From the NCBI RefSeq assembly GCF_010731795.1, contig NZ_AP022591.1:1736001-1800000 (forward strand): DNA of 64,000 bases. The letters are read 5' to 3'. Position numbers and translations under genes: made by a program. Origin of the DNA: Mycolicibacterium celeriflavum. GTDB taxonomy: Bacteria > Actinomycetota > Actinomycetes > Mycobacteriales > Mycobacteriaceae. Under the pieces are notes generated by a model that saw only the letters and a list, made by a program, of their open reading frames with translations, was not told the origin of the DNA and did not search any database. Position 1 is the stretch's first letter. Each line of letters opens with the position of its first letter. This document shows positions 36,135 through 45,130 of the stretch, piece after piece.

Positions 36135-38426
36135 ATGGCATCTCCAACCGCTGCATCGCAGCGCACAGAGGAAACCGAAGGCGACGTCACCTACGTCCGC
36201 ACCGACAAGGATTTGCCCCCGGTGGCGATCATCGACCGGTCGCCGATCACAGCCCGACATCGAATCGTCTTCGGGCTCATCGCGGTGCTCGGCGCGCTCG
36301 CCTGGGCGGTGATCGCGTTCTTCCGCGGTGAAACCGTCAACGCAGTCTGGTTCGTGATCGCCGCGATCTGCACCTACGTCATCGGGTTCCGGTTCTACGC
36401 CCGGCTCATCGAGATGAAGATCGTTCGTCCACGCGACGACAACGCCACGCCCGCCGAGCTATTCGAGAACGGCACGGATTACATGCCGACCGATCGGCGG
36501 GTGCTGTTCGGCCACCACTTCGCCGCGATCGCCGGTGCCGGCCCGCTCGTCGGGCCCGTCCTTGCGATGCAGATGGGCTACCTGCCCGGCACCATCTGGA
36601 TCATCATCGGTGCCGTGCTCGCGGGCTGCGTGCAGGACTATCTGGTGTTGTCGATCTCGACCCGGCGGCGCGGTCGCTCGCTCGGTCAGATGGCCCGCGA
36701 CGAACTCGGGACGATCGGCGGGGTGGCCGCGATCGTCGGCGTGCTCGTCATCATGGTGATCCTGCTGGCGGTGCTGGCGTTGGTGGTCGTCGGCGCCCTC
36801 GCCGAAAGTCCGTGGGGCGTCTTCTCGATCGCGATGACGATTCCGATCGCGATCTTCATGGGGTTGTATCTGAGGTTCTTTCGACCCGGCCGGGTCTCGG
36901 AGGTGTCGCTGATCGGTGTCGCGCTGCTGTTGCTCGCGGTCGTCGCCGGCGGATGGGTCGCGGAAACTGCCTGGGGCACTGATTGGTTCACCCTGTCCAA
37001 GGTGACCCTGTCGTGGGCCATCATCGTCTATGGCTTCGCCGCCTCGGTCCTGCCCGTATGGTTGCTGCTGGCGCCCCGCGACTACCTGTCGACGTTCATG
37101 AAGGTCGGCACCATCGCCCTGCTGGCGGTGGGCATTCTGCTTGCCCGCCCGGTCATGGAGGCACCGGCGGTTTCGGGGTTCGCCGGCCAGGGCACCGGCC
37201 CGGTGTTCGCGGGCTCACTGTTCCCCTTCCTGTTCATCACCATCGCCTGCGGCGCCCTGTCGGGCTTTCACGCGCTCATCTCGTCGGGCACCACGCCCAA
37301 GCTGTTGGAGAAGGAAGGGCAGATGCGGCTGATCGGTTACGGCGGCATGCTCACCGAGTCGTTCGTCGCGATCATGGCGCTGATCACCGCGGCGATCCTC
37401 AATCAGCACCTCTACTTCGCGATCAACGCGCCGGCGGCCGCGACCGGGGGCACCGCGGAGACCGCGGCGGCATACGTCAACGGTCTGCCGATCGACGGCC
37501 CGCCGGTCAGCGCCGATGCCATCACAAGAGCCGCCGAAAGCGTCGGCGAAGAATCGATCGTCTCGCGCACCGGTGGCGCGCCGACGCTGGCCTTCGGCAT
37601 GTCCGAAGTGCTGAGCAAGGTCTTCGGTGGTGACGCGCTCAAGGCGTTCTGGTACCACTTCGCGATCATGTTCGAAGCGCTGTTCATCCTCACCACCGTC
37701 GATGCGGGCACGCGGGTCGCCCGGTTCATGCTCTCCGACGGCCTGAGCAACCTGGGCGGCCCGCTGCGCAAGCTCAAGGACCCGAGTTGGCGTGTGGGAG
37801 CATGGATCTGCAGCCTGATCGTGGTGGCGGCGTGGGGCAGCATCCTGCTGATGGGTGTCACCGATCCGCTCGGGGGCATCAACACGCTGTTTCCGCTGTT
37901 CGGCATCGCCAACCAGTTGCTGGCGGCGATCGCGCTGACGGTCGTGACGGTGGTCATCGTGAAGAAGGGCCTGTTGAAGTGGGCTTGGATACCGGCCATT
38001 CCGTTGCTGTGGGACCTCACGGTGACGATGACGGCGTCCTGGCAGAAGATCTTCTCGGGTGATCCGAAGGTCGGCTACTGGACGCAGCACTTCCAGTACC
38101 GCAACGCGAAGGAGGCGGGTCAGAACGCGTTCGGCGCGGCCAAGGACGCCGACCAACTCGACGCGGTCATCCGCAACACCTTCATCCAGGGCACGCTGTC
38201 GATTGTGTTCGCACTGTTGGTTCTGATCGTGTTCATCGCCGGGGTCATCATGGTGATCCGGGCAGTTCGCGGCACCGCCCTGCCGTCGACCGAGGACGAA
38301 CCGGTGCCCTCGCGGTTGTTCGGGCCGAGGGGCCTCGTCATGACCAAGCCGGAGAAGGAGGTGGCCAAGCAATGGGACGCGTTGTCGAAATCGCACGCAA
38401 GATCGGTTGGCACTGGGGCACGTTGA
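36135..38426 (+). CDS. cstA: Carbon starvation protein CstA (peptide/pyruvate transporter)
   Basis: 763-residue inner-membrane transporter with about 16-18 hydrophobic segments. CstA family signs: YYxFYARLIE-like start (IGFRFYARLIEMK), FGHHFAAIAGAGPLVGPVLAMQMGYLPGTIWI, SGFHALISSGTTPKLLEKE, and the C-terminal FPLFGIANQLLAAIALT. CstA takes up peptides or pyruvate under carbon limitation. ATG 36135 follows AAAGAT with no strong ribosome-binding site. Its last 55 bases overlap the ybdD-like gene in another frame. Confidence 0.95.
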   Translation: MASPTAASQRTEETEGDVTYVRTDKDLPPVAIIDRSPITARHRIVFGLIAVLGALAWAVIAFFRGETVNAVWFVIAAICTYVIGFRFYARLIEMKIVRPRDDNATPAELFENGTDYMPTDRRVLFGHHFAAIAGAGPLVGPVLAMQMGYLPGTIWIIIGAVLAGCVQDYLVLSISTRRRGRSLGQMARDELGTIGGVAAIVGVLVIMVILLAVLALVVVGALAESPWGVFSIAMTIPIAIFMGLYLRFFRPGRVSEVSLIGVALLLLAVVAGGWVAETAWGTDWFTLSKVTLSWAIIVYGFAASVLPVWLLLAPRDYLSTFMKVGTIALLAVGILLARPVMEAPAVSGFAGQGTGPVFAGSLFPFLFITIACGALSGFHALISSGTTPKLLEKEGQMRLIGYGGMLTESFVAIMALITAAILNQHLYFAINAPAAATGGTAETAAAYVNGLPIDGPPVSADAITRAAESVGEESIVSRTGGAPTLAFGMSEVLSKVFGGDALKAFWYHFAIMFEALFILTTVDAGTRVARFMLSDGLSNLGGPLRKLKDPSWRVGAWICSLIVVAAWGSILLMGVTDPLGGINTLFPLFGIANQLLAAIALTVVTVVIVKKGLLKWAWIPAIPLLWDLTVTMTASWQKIFSGDPKVGYWTQHFQYRNAKEAGQNAFGAAKDADQLDAVIRNTFIQGTLSIVFALLVLIVFIAGVIMVIRAVRGTALPSTEDEPVPSRLFGPRGLVMTKPEKEVAKQWDALSKSHARSVGTGAR

Positions 38427-38575
38427 TCGGCGACCTGATGGGTGACACCCACTATCGGCGCTACGTCGAGCACCGATTGCGCACCCATCCGGGCGAACCG
38501 GTGCTCTCCGAACGGAACTACTGGCGGATGCGGCACGCCGCAGCGGAGGCGAACCCGGGCGCGCGCTGCTGCTAG
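38372..38575 (+). CDS. YbdD/YjiX family small protein
   Basis: 67-residue partner of CstA. GDLMGDTHYRRYVEHRLRTHPGEPVLSERNYWR is the classical YbdD/YjiX signature (MGxxxYxxYVxHHxxxHPG.P..t..E.YR). AAGGAGG lies seven bases before the ATG, within cstA. It overlaps the cstA 3' end by 55 bases, so translation is coupled. In E. coli, YjiX with the CstA homologue BtsT is needed for pyruvate uptake. Confidence 0.9.
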   Translation: MGRVVEIARKIGWHWGTLIGDLMGDTHYRRYVEHRLRTHPGEPVLSERNYWRMRHAAAEANPGARCC

Positions 38576-38579
38576 CGCG

Positions 38580-39818
38580 CTATGGGGCCAACGAATAGCG
38601 GATCGGCAGGTGCTTGAGTCCGCCGACGAAGGTGGTCGCCACATACTCGGCCCGGCCCGCCGACTCGACCGCCTTCAGCCGCGGCAGCAACTCGGTGAAG
38701 AAACTGTTCACCTCCATGCGGGCCAATGCGGCCCCCAGGCAGAAGTGCACGCCGTAGCCGAACGCGATGTGCTTGTTGGGGTCGCGCCCGACGTCGAAGC
38801 GGAACGGGTCATCGAAGACGTCCTCGTCGCGATTGCCCGAGACATAAGACAGCAGAACCGATTCCCCAGCCGCGATCGCTACATCGCGGACGGTGGTGTC
38901 CTCGGCGGCGGTGCGCATGAAGGCCTTCACCGGCGTGACCCAGCGGATCATCTCTTCGGTCGCCAGCGGCATCAAACCCAGATCAGCGCAGAGCCTCTGC
39001 CGTTGCTCGGGATTCTCGATGAACGCCAGCATCCCTCCGGAGATGGTCGCGCTCGTCGTGTCATGGCCTGCCGCGGCGATGATCGCGTAGTACGAGATCG
39101 TGTCGATGTCCGACAACGGTTCACCGTCGATCGTCGCGTTGGCGATCGCCGACGCCAGATCATCGGTCGGGTTCTCGCGTCGCGAGGCGGTCAGCGCGGT
39201 GAAGTACTCGAACATCTCGAGCAACGCCGACATCTTGTCGGCCGGGTCGGTACCACGCGTGAACTCGTCGTCGTCGCTGCCGAACAACTCCTGGGTCAGC
39301 TTGAGCATGAGCGGAAAGTCCGACTCCGGGATGCCGAGCAACGACATGATGACGTAGAGCGGAAAGTTGACGGCGACCTGTTGGACGAAGTCGCACTCGG
39401 GCCCGATCGTCATCATCTTGTCGACGTACACTTTCGCGAGCTCGTCGACGCGAACCTTCAACGCGCGCATCGCTTTCGGCCGGAACCAGTCCGCGCCGAT
39501 CGCTCGCACGACGCGGTGCTGGGGATCGTCCATGTGGATCAGGGTGCGCACGCCGATGGCCGCCTGCTGTTCGTCACCCTCCTCGGTGACGAGCACCGGT
39601 CGCGGGTAGTTGGTGAACAGCGTGTTCGCCCGCTCGATGTCCATGATGTCGGCGTGCTTGGTGATCGCCCAGAACGGGCGGTAGTTCGGCACATCGACCC
39701 ACGAAACGGGGGCATTCGCGCGCAGATGGGCCAGCGACTCGTGCAGTTTCGCCTCATCGGTGTAGGCGCGCGGGGTGGCGAAGACCTTGGCCGCTTCGTC
39801 CATCATCGGTGTGCTCAC
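38580..39818 (-). CDS. Cytochrome P450
   Basis: 412-residue soluble P450. I-helix IIAAAGHDTTSATISGG (AGxDTT), K-helix EEMIRWVTPVKAFMRTA, haem loop FGYGVHFCLGAALARME with the axial Cys. Mycobacterial members of this group (CYP142/CYP123/CYP189-like) act on sterols and terpenes. GTG 39818 is chosen over TTG 39824 because GAGGAG lies six bases before it. It follows the F420-type oxidoreductase (39841-40869) with 22 bases between, so both form one unit led from the operator at 40882. It is convergent with cstA/ybdD, five bases apart. Confidence 0.93.
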   Translation of the reverse strand: MSTPMMDEAAKVFATPRAYTDEAKLHESLAHLRANAPVSWVDVPNYRPFWAITKHADIMDIERANTLFTNYPRPVLVTEEGDEQQAAIGVRTLIHMDDPQHRVVRAIGADWFRPKAMRALKVRVDELAKVYVDKMMTIGPECDFVQQVAVNFPLYVIMSLLGIPESDFPLMLKLTQELFGSDDDEFTRGTDPADKMSALLEMFEYFTALTASRRENPTDDLASAIANATIDGEPLSDIDTISYYAIIAAAGHDTTSATISGGMLAFIENPEQRQRLCADLGLMPLATEEMIRWVTPVKAFMRTAAEDTTVRDVAIAAGESVLLSYVSGNRDEDVFDDPFRFDVGRDPNKHIAFGYGVHFCLGAALARMEVNSFFTELLPRLKAVESAGRAEYVATTFVGGLKHLPIRYSLAP

Positions 39819-39840
39819 AAGCAACTCCTCGCCAGATCTG

Positions 39841-40869
39841 TCATATGCCGTGCAACTCCTTCAGCACTTGGGAGACGCTGTCTTCGGCGACCGACGAGGG
39901 GAAGCCGATCATCACCCGGTCGATCAACCCGTCACAGCGGTCCCGGATTTTCGCCGCCACCTTGTCGATCGGCGCGACGACTGCGAACGCTTCGAGGATC
40001 TCGTCGTCGATCAGGGTGCCCATCGCATCCCACTGCCCCGCAAGGCTCAAGCGGTGCAGTTCGGTGTGCAGATCGCCCCAGCCGTGCAACTCGAGAACCT
40101 TGCGATACGCCGGGGTCGACCCGTAGAAGGCGATCTGTTTCCGCGTGGCGACGGCGGCGGCGGTGAGGTCGCGTTCCTGTTCGCCGGTGACGACGAAGAT
40201 CGGACAGGACACCTGAAAGTCGCTGCGCCGGCGGCCCGATCGGGCCATTCCGCGCTGCAGCGCCGGCGTGGTCACCTCGGCGAAATAGCGCTTGGTCGTG
40301 AATGCGTGCGCCAGAATCCCATCGGCCACCTCGCCGGCCAGCTCGGTCATCGCCTCACCGACGGCGGCGAGGAACACCTTGGGAGAACCGTAGTCGTGCG
40401 GTTCGGGGGTGAACATCGGCGTCATCAGCTTGTGCGTGTAGAACTCGCCCTCGAACTCGAGGCTGGTGCCGTCGCGCCAGCACGTCCAGATCTCCCGCAT
40501 CGCGACAACGAATTCGTGCATGCGCCGCACCGGGTGACTCCACGGCATGCTGAACCGCTTCTCGATGTGCGGCTTGATCTGAGAGCCGAGACCCACGATG
40601 AGCCGGCCGCGCGAGTAGTCCTGCAAATCCCAGCCGATGTTGGCGATTGTCATCGGATTACGTGCGAATGCGACCGCGATACTGGTGCCCAGTTCGAGGG
40701 TGTCGGTGTGCTCGGCGGCGAGCGTCAGGGGCAGGAACGGGTCATGGTTGACCTCGGCCGTCCAGCAACCGTCATAGCCGCGCCGCTGCAGTGTGTTCGC
40801 TGCGCCCGCGACGTTGGCGAGCTGGCTGGAAACCGCCCCGTCGACCTTCAGGCCGGCGCCGCTAAGCAT
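39841..40869 (-). CDS. LLM-class F420-dependent oxidoreductase
   Basis: 342-residue TIM-barrel enzyme. GYDGCWTAEVNHDPFLPLTLAAEHT, ELGTSIAVAFARNPMTIANI, LQDYSRGRLIVGLGSQIKPHIEKRFSMP are typical of the luciferase-like F420/FMN group (TIGR03617 subtype) that uses deazaflavin F420 to oxidise or reduce hydroxyl, keto or enoyl groups. ATG 40869 is the start; on the minus strand TTGACC (-35) and TAGCGT (-10) lie directly upstream, so the message may have almost no leader. First gene of the unit containing the P450 at 38580. Confidence 0.88.
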   Translation of the reverse strand: MLSGAGLKVDGAVSSQLANVAGAANTLQRRGYDGCWTAEVNHDPFLPLTLAAEHTDTLELGTSIAVAFARNPMTIANIGWDLQDYSRGRLIVGLGSQIKPHIEKRFSMPWSHPVRRMHEFVVAMREIWTCWRDGTSLEFEGEFYTHKLMTPMFTPEPHDYGSPKVFLAAVGEAMTELAGEVADGILAHAFTTKRYFAEVTTPALQRGMARSGRRRSDFQVSCPIFVVTGEQERDLTAAAVATRKQIAFYGSTPAYRKVLELHGWGDLHTELHRLSLAGQWDAMGTLIDDEILEAFAVVAPIDKVAAKIRDRCDGLIDRVMIGFPSSVAEDSVSQVLKELHGI

Positions 40870-40881
40870 GGTCGTAGACGC

Positions 40882-40900
40882 TACAGTAAGCGATTCAGTA
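40882..40900. promoter_or_regulatory. Degenerate copy of the ACTGTAA-N3-TTACAGT operator (site A)
   Basis: TACAGTAAGCGATTCAGTA lies between divergent starts 40869 and 40955. Compared with the consensus TACTGTAANNNTTACAGTA each half-site differs at one or two positions. It lies over the -10/-35 region of the leftward LLM-P450 unit. Weakest of the seven copies. Confidence 0.5.
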
Positions 40901-40954
40901 TGGTCAACGCGGAGATTTGAATGCGACGATCGCCGTGCGGAGACAGGAGTTGTC

Positions 40955-42445
40955 ATGGCCGAGGTAGAGGGCTGGGAGCACACGCTCGACGAGTTGTCCC
41001 GTCGACGCCGGCACGCCCACGGCATGGGCGGCACCGAGCGACTGGCAAAGCACCACGGCAAGGGCAAGCTCGACGCTCGCGCCCGCATCGAGCATCTTGT
41101 GGACACGGGCACCTTCCGCGAGTTCGGCACGCTGGTCGGCGGTGACATCGCCGCCGACGGCATCGTCGCGGGCTCCGGTTTCATCGACGGCAGGCCGGTG
41201 ATGCTCGGCGCCGAGGACTTCACGACGCTGGCGGGCAGCATCGGTCCCGGCGGCAACTCCAAGCGTTACCGGTTGGCCGAGTTGGCGTTGCGCGACAGGG
41301 TTCCGCTGGTGATGCTGCTCGAAGGCGCGGGCTTTCGGCCCAGCGGTGAGCATTACGGCCGCTCACCGACCGACCTGCTCGCGCAGGCTCAGTGCTCGGG
41401 CAAGGTGCCGATGGTCGCCGGTCTTCTCGGGCCGTCGGCCGGCCACGGCGCACTCGTCGCCCCTGTCTGCGACTGGACGGTGATGAGCAGCCAGGGCGCG
41501 ATCTTCACTGCTGGGCCGCCGGTGGTGAAAGAGTCGACGGGCGAGGAGATTTCGAAAGAAGACCTCGGAGGGCCCGGCGTCGCGCTCGCCAGCGGCGTCA
41601 TCCACAACATCGCCGAAGACGACGAAGCCGTGCTCGACGACATCCGCCGCTATCTGTCCTACTTCCCGTCCAGTGCGTGGTCGTATCCGGAAACGCTTTC
41701 CGACGACGCCGAGCCGCGGACGACGTCGGAGCTGCTCGACATCGTGCCCCGCGGTAACCGGCGCGTGTACGACATGCGACGGGTGCTCGACGTGGTGTTC
41801 GACCGCCCCGACTGGTTCGAGGTTCAGCCGAAGTTCGGCGCTGCGATCATCTGCGCGCTGGCTCATCTCGGCGGCCATCCCGTCGCCGTGGTGGCGAACC
41901 AGCCACAGGTCCTCGCCGGTTCGATCGATGCCGATGCCGCCGACAAGGCCGCACACTTCATCACGGTGGCCGACTCATTCCATCTGCCGATCGTGTTCCT
42001 GGCCGACAACCCCGGCATGCTGCCCGGCAGCCGGTCCGAGAAGAGCGGTGTGTTGCGCAGCGGCGCGCGGATGTTCGCCGCACAGACCGCCGCGACGACG
42101 ATCAAGCTGCATGTCACGTTGCGCAAGGCCTACGGTTTCGGCTCGATGGTGATGTCGCTGTTGGGGTTTGACAACCAGAGCGCGACATTCGCCTACCCGG
42201 GCGCGACCATGGGCGCGATGAGCGCGGCCGCGCTCAGCAAGGCTTCGCACGCCGCCGAGGACGTCGAGGCACGCCTTCGGAGGATGGAGGTCGAGGCGTC
42301 GTTCCGCTCGGCCGGCCACCTCGGCTTCGACGAACTGATCCATCCCGAGGAGACCCGCAACGCGTTGTTGTCGGCGCTGCAGCGGGCGGTCTACAGCCGC
42401 CAGGCCGCCGCCGAGCCGGTGTCCCGCACGGTAATCACACCTTAG
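40955..42445 (+). CDS. Acyl-CoA carboxylase carboxyltransferase (beta) subunit
   Basis: 496-residue carboxyltransferase of the crotonase-like biotin-dependent type (acetyl-, propionyl-, geranyl- or isohexenylglutaconyl-CoA carboxylases). Seen: RIEHLVDTGTFREFGTLVGG, VMLLEGAGFRP, GPSAGHGALVAPVCDWTVM (N-terminal crotonase half), GHPVAVVANQPQVLAGSIDADAADKAAHFI and VFLADNPGMLPGSRSEKSGV (C-terminal half). No biotin-carrier alpha subunit is beside it. ATG 40955 with AGGAG upstream; the frame before it is shadow. Its own promoter shares site A with the LLM gene. Confidence 0.88.
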   Translation: MAEVEGWEHTLDELSRRRRHAHGMGGTERLAKHHGKGKLDARARIEHLVDTGTFREFGTLVGGDIAADGIVAGSGFIDGRPVMLGAEDFTTLAGSIGPGGNSKRYRLAELALRDRVPLVMLLEGAGFRPSGEHYGRSPTDLLAQAQCSGKVPMVAGLLGPSAGHGALVAPVCDWTVMSSQGAIFTAGPPVVKESTGEEISKEDLGGPGVALASGVIHNIAEDDEAVLDDIRRYLSYFPSSAWSYPETLSDDAEPRTTSELLDIVPRGNRRVYDMRRVLDVVFDRPDWFEVQPKFGAAIICALAHLGGHPVAVVANQPQVLAGSIDADAADKAAHFITVADSFHLPIVFLADNPGMLPGSRSEKSGVLRSGARMFAAQTAATTIKLHVTLRKAYGFGSMVMSLLGFDNQSATFAYPGATMGAMSAAALSKASHAAEDVEARLRRMEVEASFRSAGHLGFDELIHPEETRNALLSALQRAVYSRQAAAEPVSRTVITP

Positions 42446-42452
42446 CCATTGC

Positions 42453-42501
42453 GATTTCGGTGTAGTTGGTTGCGCTCACCGCAACCGCCGACACCGAAAT
42501 C
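42453..42501. repeat. Intergenic palindrome, GATTTCGGTGT family (copy 2)
   Basis: Arms 42453-42474 and 42480-42501, pairing over 22 bases with three mismatches around a short loop. It lies between convergent gene ends (42445 and 42500), where it may serve both as terminator. The arm shares its first 11 bases exactly with copy 1 at 32057. Confidence 0.75.
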
Positions 42502-43543
42502 ACTCTGAAGCGCGGTAGGCGGCGACGATCGGCTCGAGCTCATCGGGGGTGGCGCCGTGCATGATGAGCGCGTCGGCGCCGTAGTCGAACTCCTTGCGGA
42601 TGCGCTCGACACACTGCTGGGCCGACCCGGTGGCCGACGGCTCCAGCCATTCGTCGGGAATCAGAGTGGCGATGTGCTCGATCTGTTCAGCACTCGCCTT
42701 GTGGTCGATACCGCCGGGGATCGACTGCACCACCTGGTCGTCCCGGAAGCGCTGTAGCACACCGGGATCCCAGCCATTGGTGGAGACCAGCAGATCGCCG
42801 TAGCCCTGAAGATAGGTGGCCAGCCGGGCGACCGTCTTCTTCAGCCGCAGCTCCTCGGGTAGGTGGTCGCCGACGGTTGCGAAACAGGACCACACCCGCA
42901 CACTGGCCGGGTCGCGGCCGGCCTGTTCGGCTGCGTCCTTGACGGTCTTGACGGCGCGCTGAAGCGTCTCGGGGGTGAAGTAGGTGTGCAGGATGACGTC
43001 GTCGAATGCCCGCCCGCCCAGGGCGAGCGTCTGCGGGCCGAACGCGACGAGGGCCAGCCGGATGTCCTCCTTGAAATCGGGATCGAGGAAGAGCACCTGA
43101 TACTTGCCGATTGGACCGTCGTGGTTGAAGATCACCTCGCCGTTCCACAGCCGGCGCATGACCTGGGCGAAATCCTCCATCTGCGCCGTGGTCACCGACG
43201 GGATGCCGAACGCGGCGTACATCGCCGCTACTCCGCGGCCGATGCCCAACGTGAACCGTCCTGCGGAGAGCCGGTGCATCGTGGTCGCCCACGAGCCGGT
43301 GATCAGCGGATGGCGGGTGTTGTGATTCGTTGCCGCCGTGGCGATCTGCATCCGCGTGGTCACCGCGCACGCCGCGCCGACGAGCGACGACGCCTCCTTG
43401 ACGTTCCAGCGCTCGGAAATGAAGGCCGTGCCGAACCCGAGCTCTTCGCCGCGGCGGGCCTCGTCCATCAGCGTGGCCGGGCCTTCACCCCCGGCGCCGG
43501 CCAGCAGGTAGTAGCCCAGTTCGTCGAGCACCCGATCCGTCAC
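42500..43543 (-). CDS. LLM-class flavin/F420-dependent oxidoreductase
   Basis: 347-residue luciferase-like TIM barrel. ELGFGTAFISERWNVKEASSL, TNHNTRHPLITGSWATTMHRL, GRFTLGIGRGVAAMYAAFGIP and the C-terminal DYGADALIMHGATPDELEPIV are characteristic (TIGR03857 subtype). GTG 43543 follows AAGGAG at eight bases and overlaps the stop of the SnoaL-like gene (GTGA). Last gene of the five-gene unit led by the Baeyer-Villiger monooxygenase at 46752. Confidence 0.87.
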   Translation of the reverse strand: MTDRVLDELGYYLLAGAGGEGPATLMDEARRGEELGFGTAFISERWNVKEASSLVGAACAVTTRMQIATAATNHNTRHPLITGSWATTMHRLSAGRFTLGIGRGVAAMYAAFGIPSVTTAQMEDFAQVMRRLWNGEVIFNHDGPIGKYQVLFLDPDFKEDIRLALVAFGPQTLALGGRAFDDVILHTYFTPETLQRAVKTVKDAAEQAGRDPASVRVWSCFATVGDHLPEELRLKKTVARLATYLQGYGDLLVSTNGWDPGVLQRFRDDQVVQSIPGGIDHKASAEQIEHIATLIPDEWLEPSATGSAQQCVERIRKEFDYGADALIMHGATPDELEPIVAAYRASE

Positions 43544-43914
43544 GCCCAGACTCCTTGTTTGTAGCCGCAGTTCCACACTTCGACGATCCTGCCGTCGAGC
43601 ACCCGAAAGATTTCCATACTGCCGATCGTGGTCTCCGTTCCGTCCTTGAGCGTCATCGGCGACTGGTAGACGATCGCGACGTGCTCGCCGTCGTCGCCGG
43701 CCACCACCAGGTTCAGGTCGAAGCGCACCGCCTCGAACATCTCCCAGTGGTCGATGATGCGCTGCACGGCCTGGTCGTGGGTCAGCGTGATCGCCTCACC
43801 CACCTCGTGACGGACGACCGTGTGGCCCATCAGTTCCTCGGCGAGCGCGAAATCACGTTGATTCCACACCACCAGGTTGTACAGCTCCACCACCTCGCGG
43901 GCCGACCGCGTCAC
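43540..43914 (-). CDS. SnoaL/NTF2-like protein
   Basis: 124-residue cone-shaped alpha-beta barrel of the SnoaL/NTF2 superfamily: ELYNLVVWNQRDFALAEEL, IDHWEMFEAVRFDLNLVVAG, HVAIVYQSPMTLKDGTE, SMEIFRVLDGRIVEVWNCG. Family members are isomerases, cyclases or small-molecule binders; no single catalytic residue can be pinned down. GTG 43914 is coupled to the upstream 37-residue frame (GTGA overlap), and its stop to the LLM start. Confidence 0.8.
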   Translation of the reverse strand: MTRSAREVVELYNLVVWNQRDFALAEELMGHTVVRHEVGEAITLTHDQAVQRIIDHWEMFEAVRFDLNLVVAGDDGEHVAIVYQSPMTLKDGTETTIGSMEIFRVLDGRIVEVWNCGYKQGVWA

Positions 43915-44024
43915 GCGAACGCCTCCAGGGCATCGATCGCGTCGATGGCCGCGACCGCCCGGTCGGTGAGCGTCAGGCACAACCGCCTGGACCGGTCGGG
44001 CAGCGCCGCCATGCTGGCTGTCAT
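43911..44024 (-). CDS. Translationally coupled 37-residue small protein
   Basis: Starts MTASMAALPDRSRRLCLTLT, continues DRAVAAIDAIDALEAFA and stops. Its ATG overlaps the stop of the upstream alpha/beta hydrolase gene (ATGA at 44024-44021), and its TGA overlaps the GTG of the SnoaL-like gene (43914-43911). It bridges the two exactly and would keep ribosomes on the message. The second half is a likely amphipathic helix. No known family. An alternative is that it is only a coupling leader without a functional peptide. Confidence 0.5.
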   Translation of the reverse strand: MTASMAALPDRSRRLCLTLTDRAVAAIDAIDALEAFA

Positions 44025-45130
44025 GAAACACTTCCCTGCCGGCTGACCGCCTCGAGGAACCGCTCGGAAGCGGCCTTCACCCCACCGGCGAACAAGTGCC
44101 CCACGTGGCTGCCGCGGTGCCAGTACAGCTCACCGCCCCACCGTTCGTGCAGCCGCTCGGCGGGTTCGCGCCGGGCCATCTGGTCGTGCCATGCTCCCAC
44201 GATCAGCCGCCGTTCGGGCGGCGGTGACGGCTCGAGCGCGTGATAGTCGACGAGCGACATCATCTTCTCGACGGGTGCGCAGCGCAGTAGCTCGATGGTG
44301 TCGTGCACCGACGGTCCCCACCTGCCCAGGTGCGCCGCGATCATCGCGTTCAGCCCGAAGATCGGGGTGTACACGGCGACGGCATCCACCTCCTCGAGAT
44401 GGGCGACGAGGCCCGCCACCGGGCTGCCCATCGAAACACCCGACACCGCAAGGGTACTGGCCTGTGGTCGCAGCCAGCGGACCACCGCCCGCGCTTCGGA
44501 GACCGCCCTGATCACGCCCGCGAGATTGTTGAGTGGGTCCATGTTCGGATAGGTCGGCCACCGACGACGCCGGACCCCGCAGCCGGGCTGTACCGGCAGC
44601 GCGATGTTGTACCCGAGCCGGTCCTGAAGCCGCCGGGCCCGGGAGAACACGAGATCCATCGGTCGGCCCTGACCTGCGCCGTGCACCCACACCAGCCATG
44701 GCCGCTTCTCGTCACTGTGTCGGCACAGGTGCACCACTGCCGTCGCCGGCCCGCCGAATTCGGCCAACGACTCGGGCAAGTGGGGATCGTGTTCGAAGAC
44801 CAGCTGCTCGTATCGGTCGCGCCCGAAGCGACGGCGCCGGATCGCTTCCGGCAGCAACGGATCCGGTTCGACGTGTACACCTGCAACAGATGAAAGCGAA
44901 AGCTGCTGCGCTGCAGTGGCGCAGGCGTCGACCGAGCGCTCCAGCCTCGGCGGCGGCGCGGCCAGCGTCATACCGGTCAGCGCCAACTCGTCGAGCACCA
45001 CCTCACCCAGCTGTCGAATACCGTTCACCGACGCGGGTTTCCAGTCATCGTCTCGCAGCGCAGCATGGGCACGCGGAACCACCCCGGCGAAGTCGCGGCC
45101 GATGCGATAGGCGCGCTCGGCCGATCTCAT
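44021..45130 (-). CDS. Alpha/beta hydrolase
   Basis: 369-residue hydrolase. Oxyanion region WLVWVHGAGQGRPMDL, nucleophile elbow AVSGVSMGSPVAGL (GVSMG, Ser), and C-terminal HRGSHVGHLFAGG for the catalytic His; the acid is probably in RRLIVGAWHDQM. The N-terminal 130 residues form a helical extension. The start overlaps the stop of the Baeyer-Villiger monooxygenase (ATGA), a frequent pairing in which the hydrolase opens the lactone or ester formed by the monooxygenase. Substrate unknown. Confidence 0.83.
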   Translation of the reverse strand: MRSAERAYRIGRDFAGVVPRAHAALRDDDWKPASVNGIRQLGEVVLDELALTGMTLAAPPPRLERSVDACATAAQQLSLSSVAGVHVEPDPLLPEAIRRRRFGRDRYEQLVFEHDPHLPESLAEFGGPATAVVHLCRHSDEKRPWLVWVHGAGQGRPMDLVFSRARRLQDRLGYNIALPVQPGCGVRRRRWPTYPNMDPLNNLAGVIRAVSEARAVVRWLRPQASTLAVSGVSMGSPVAGLVAHLEEVDAVAVYTPIFGLNAMIAAHLGRWGPSVHDTIELLRCAPVEKMMSLVDYHALEPSPPPERRLIVGAWHDQMARREPAERLHERWGGELYWHRGSHVGHLFAGGVKAASERFLEAVSRQGSVS

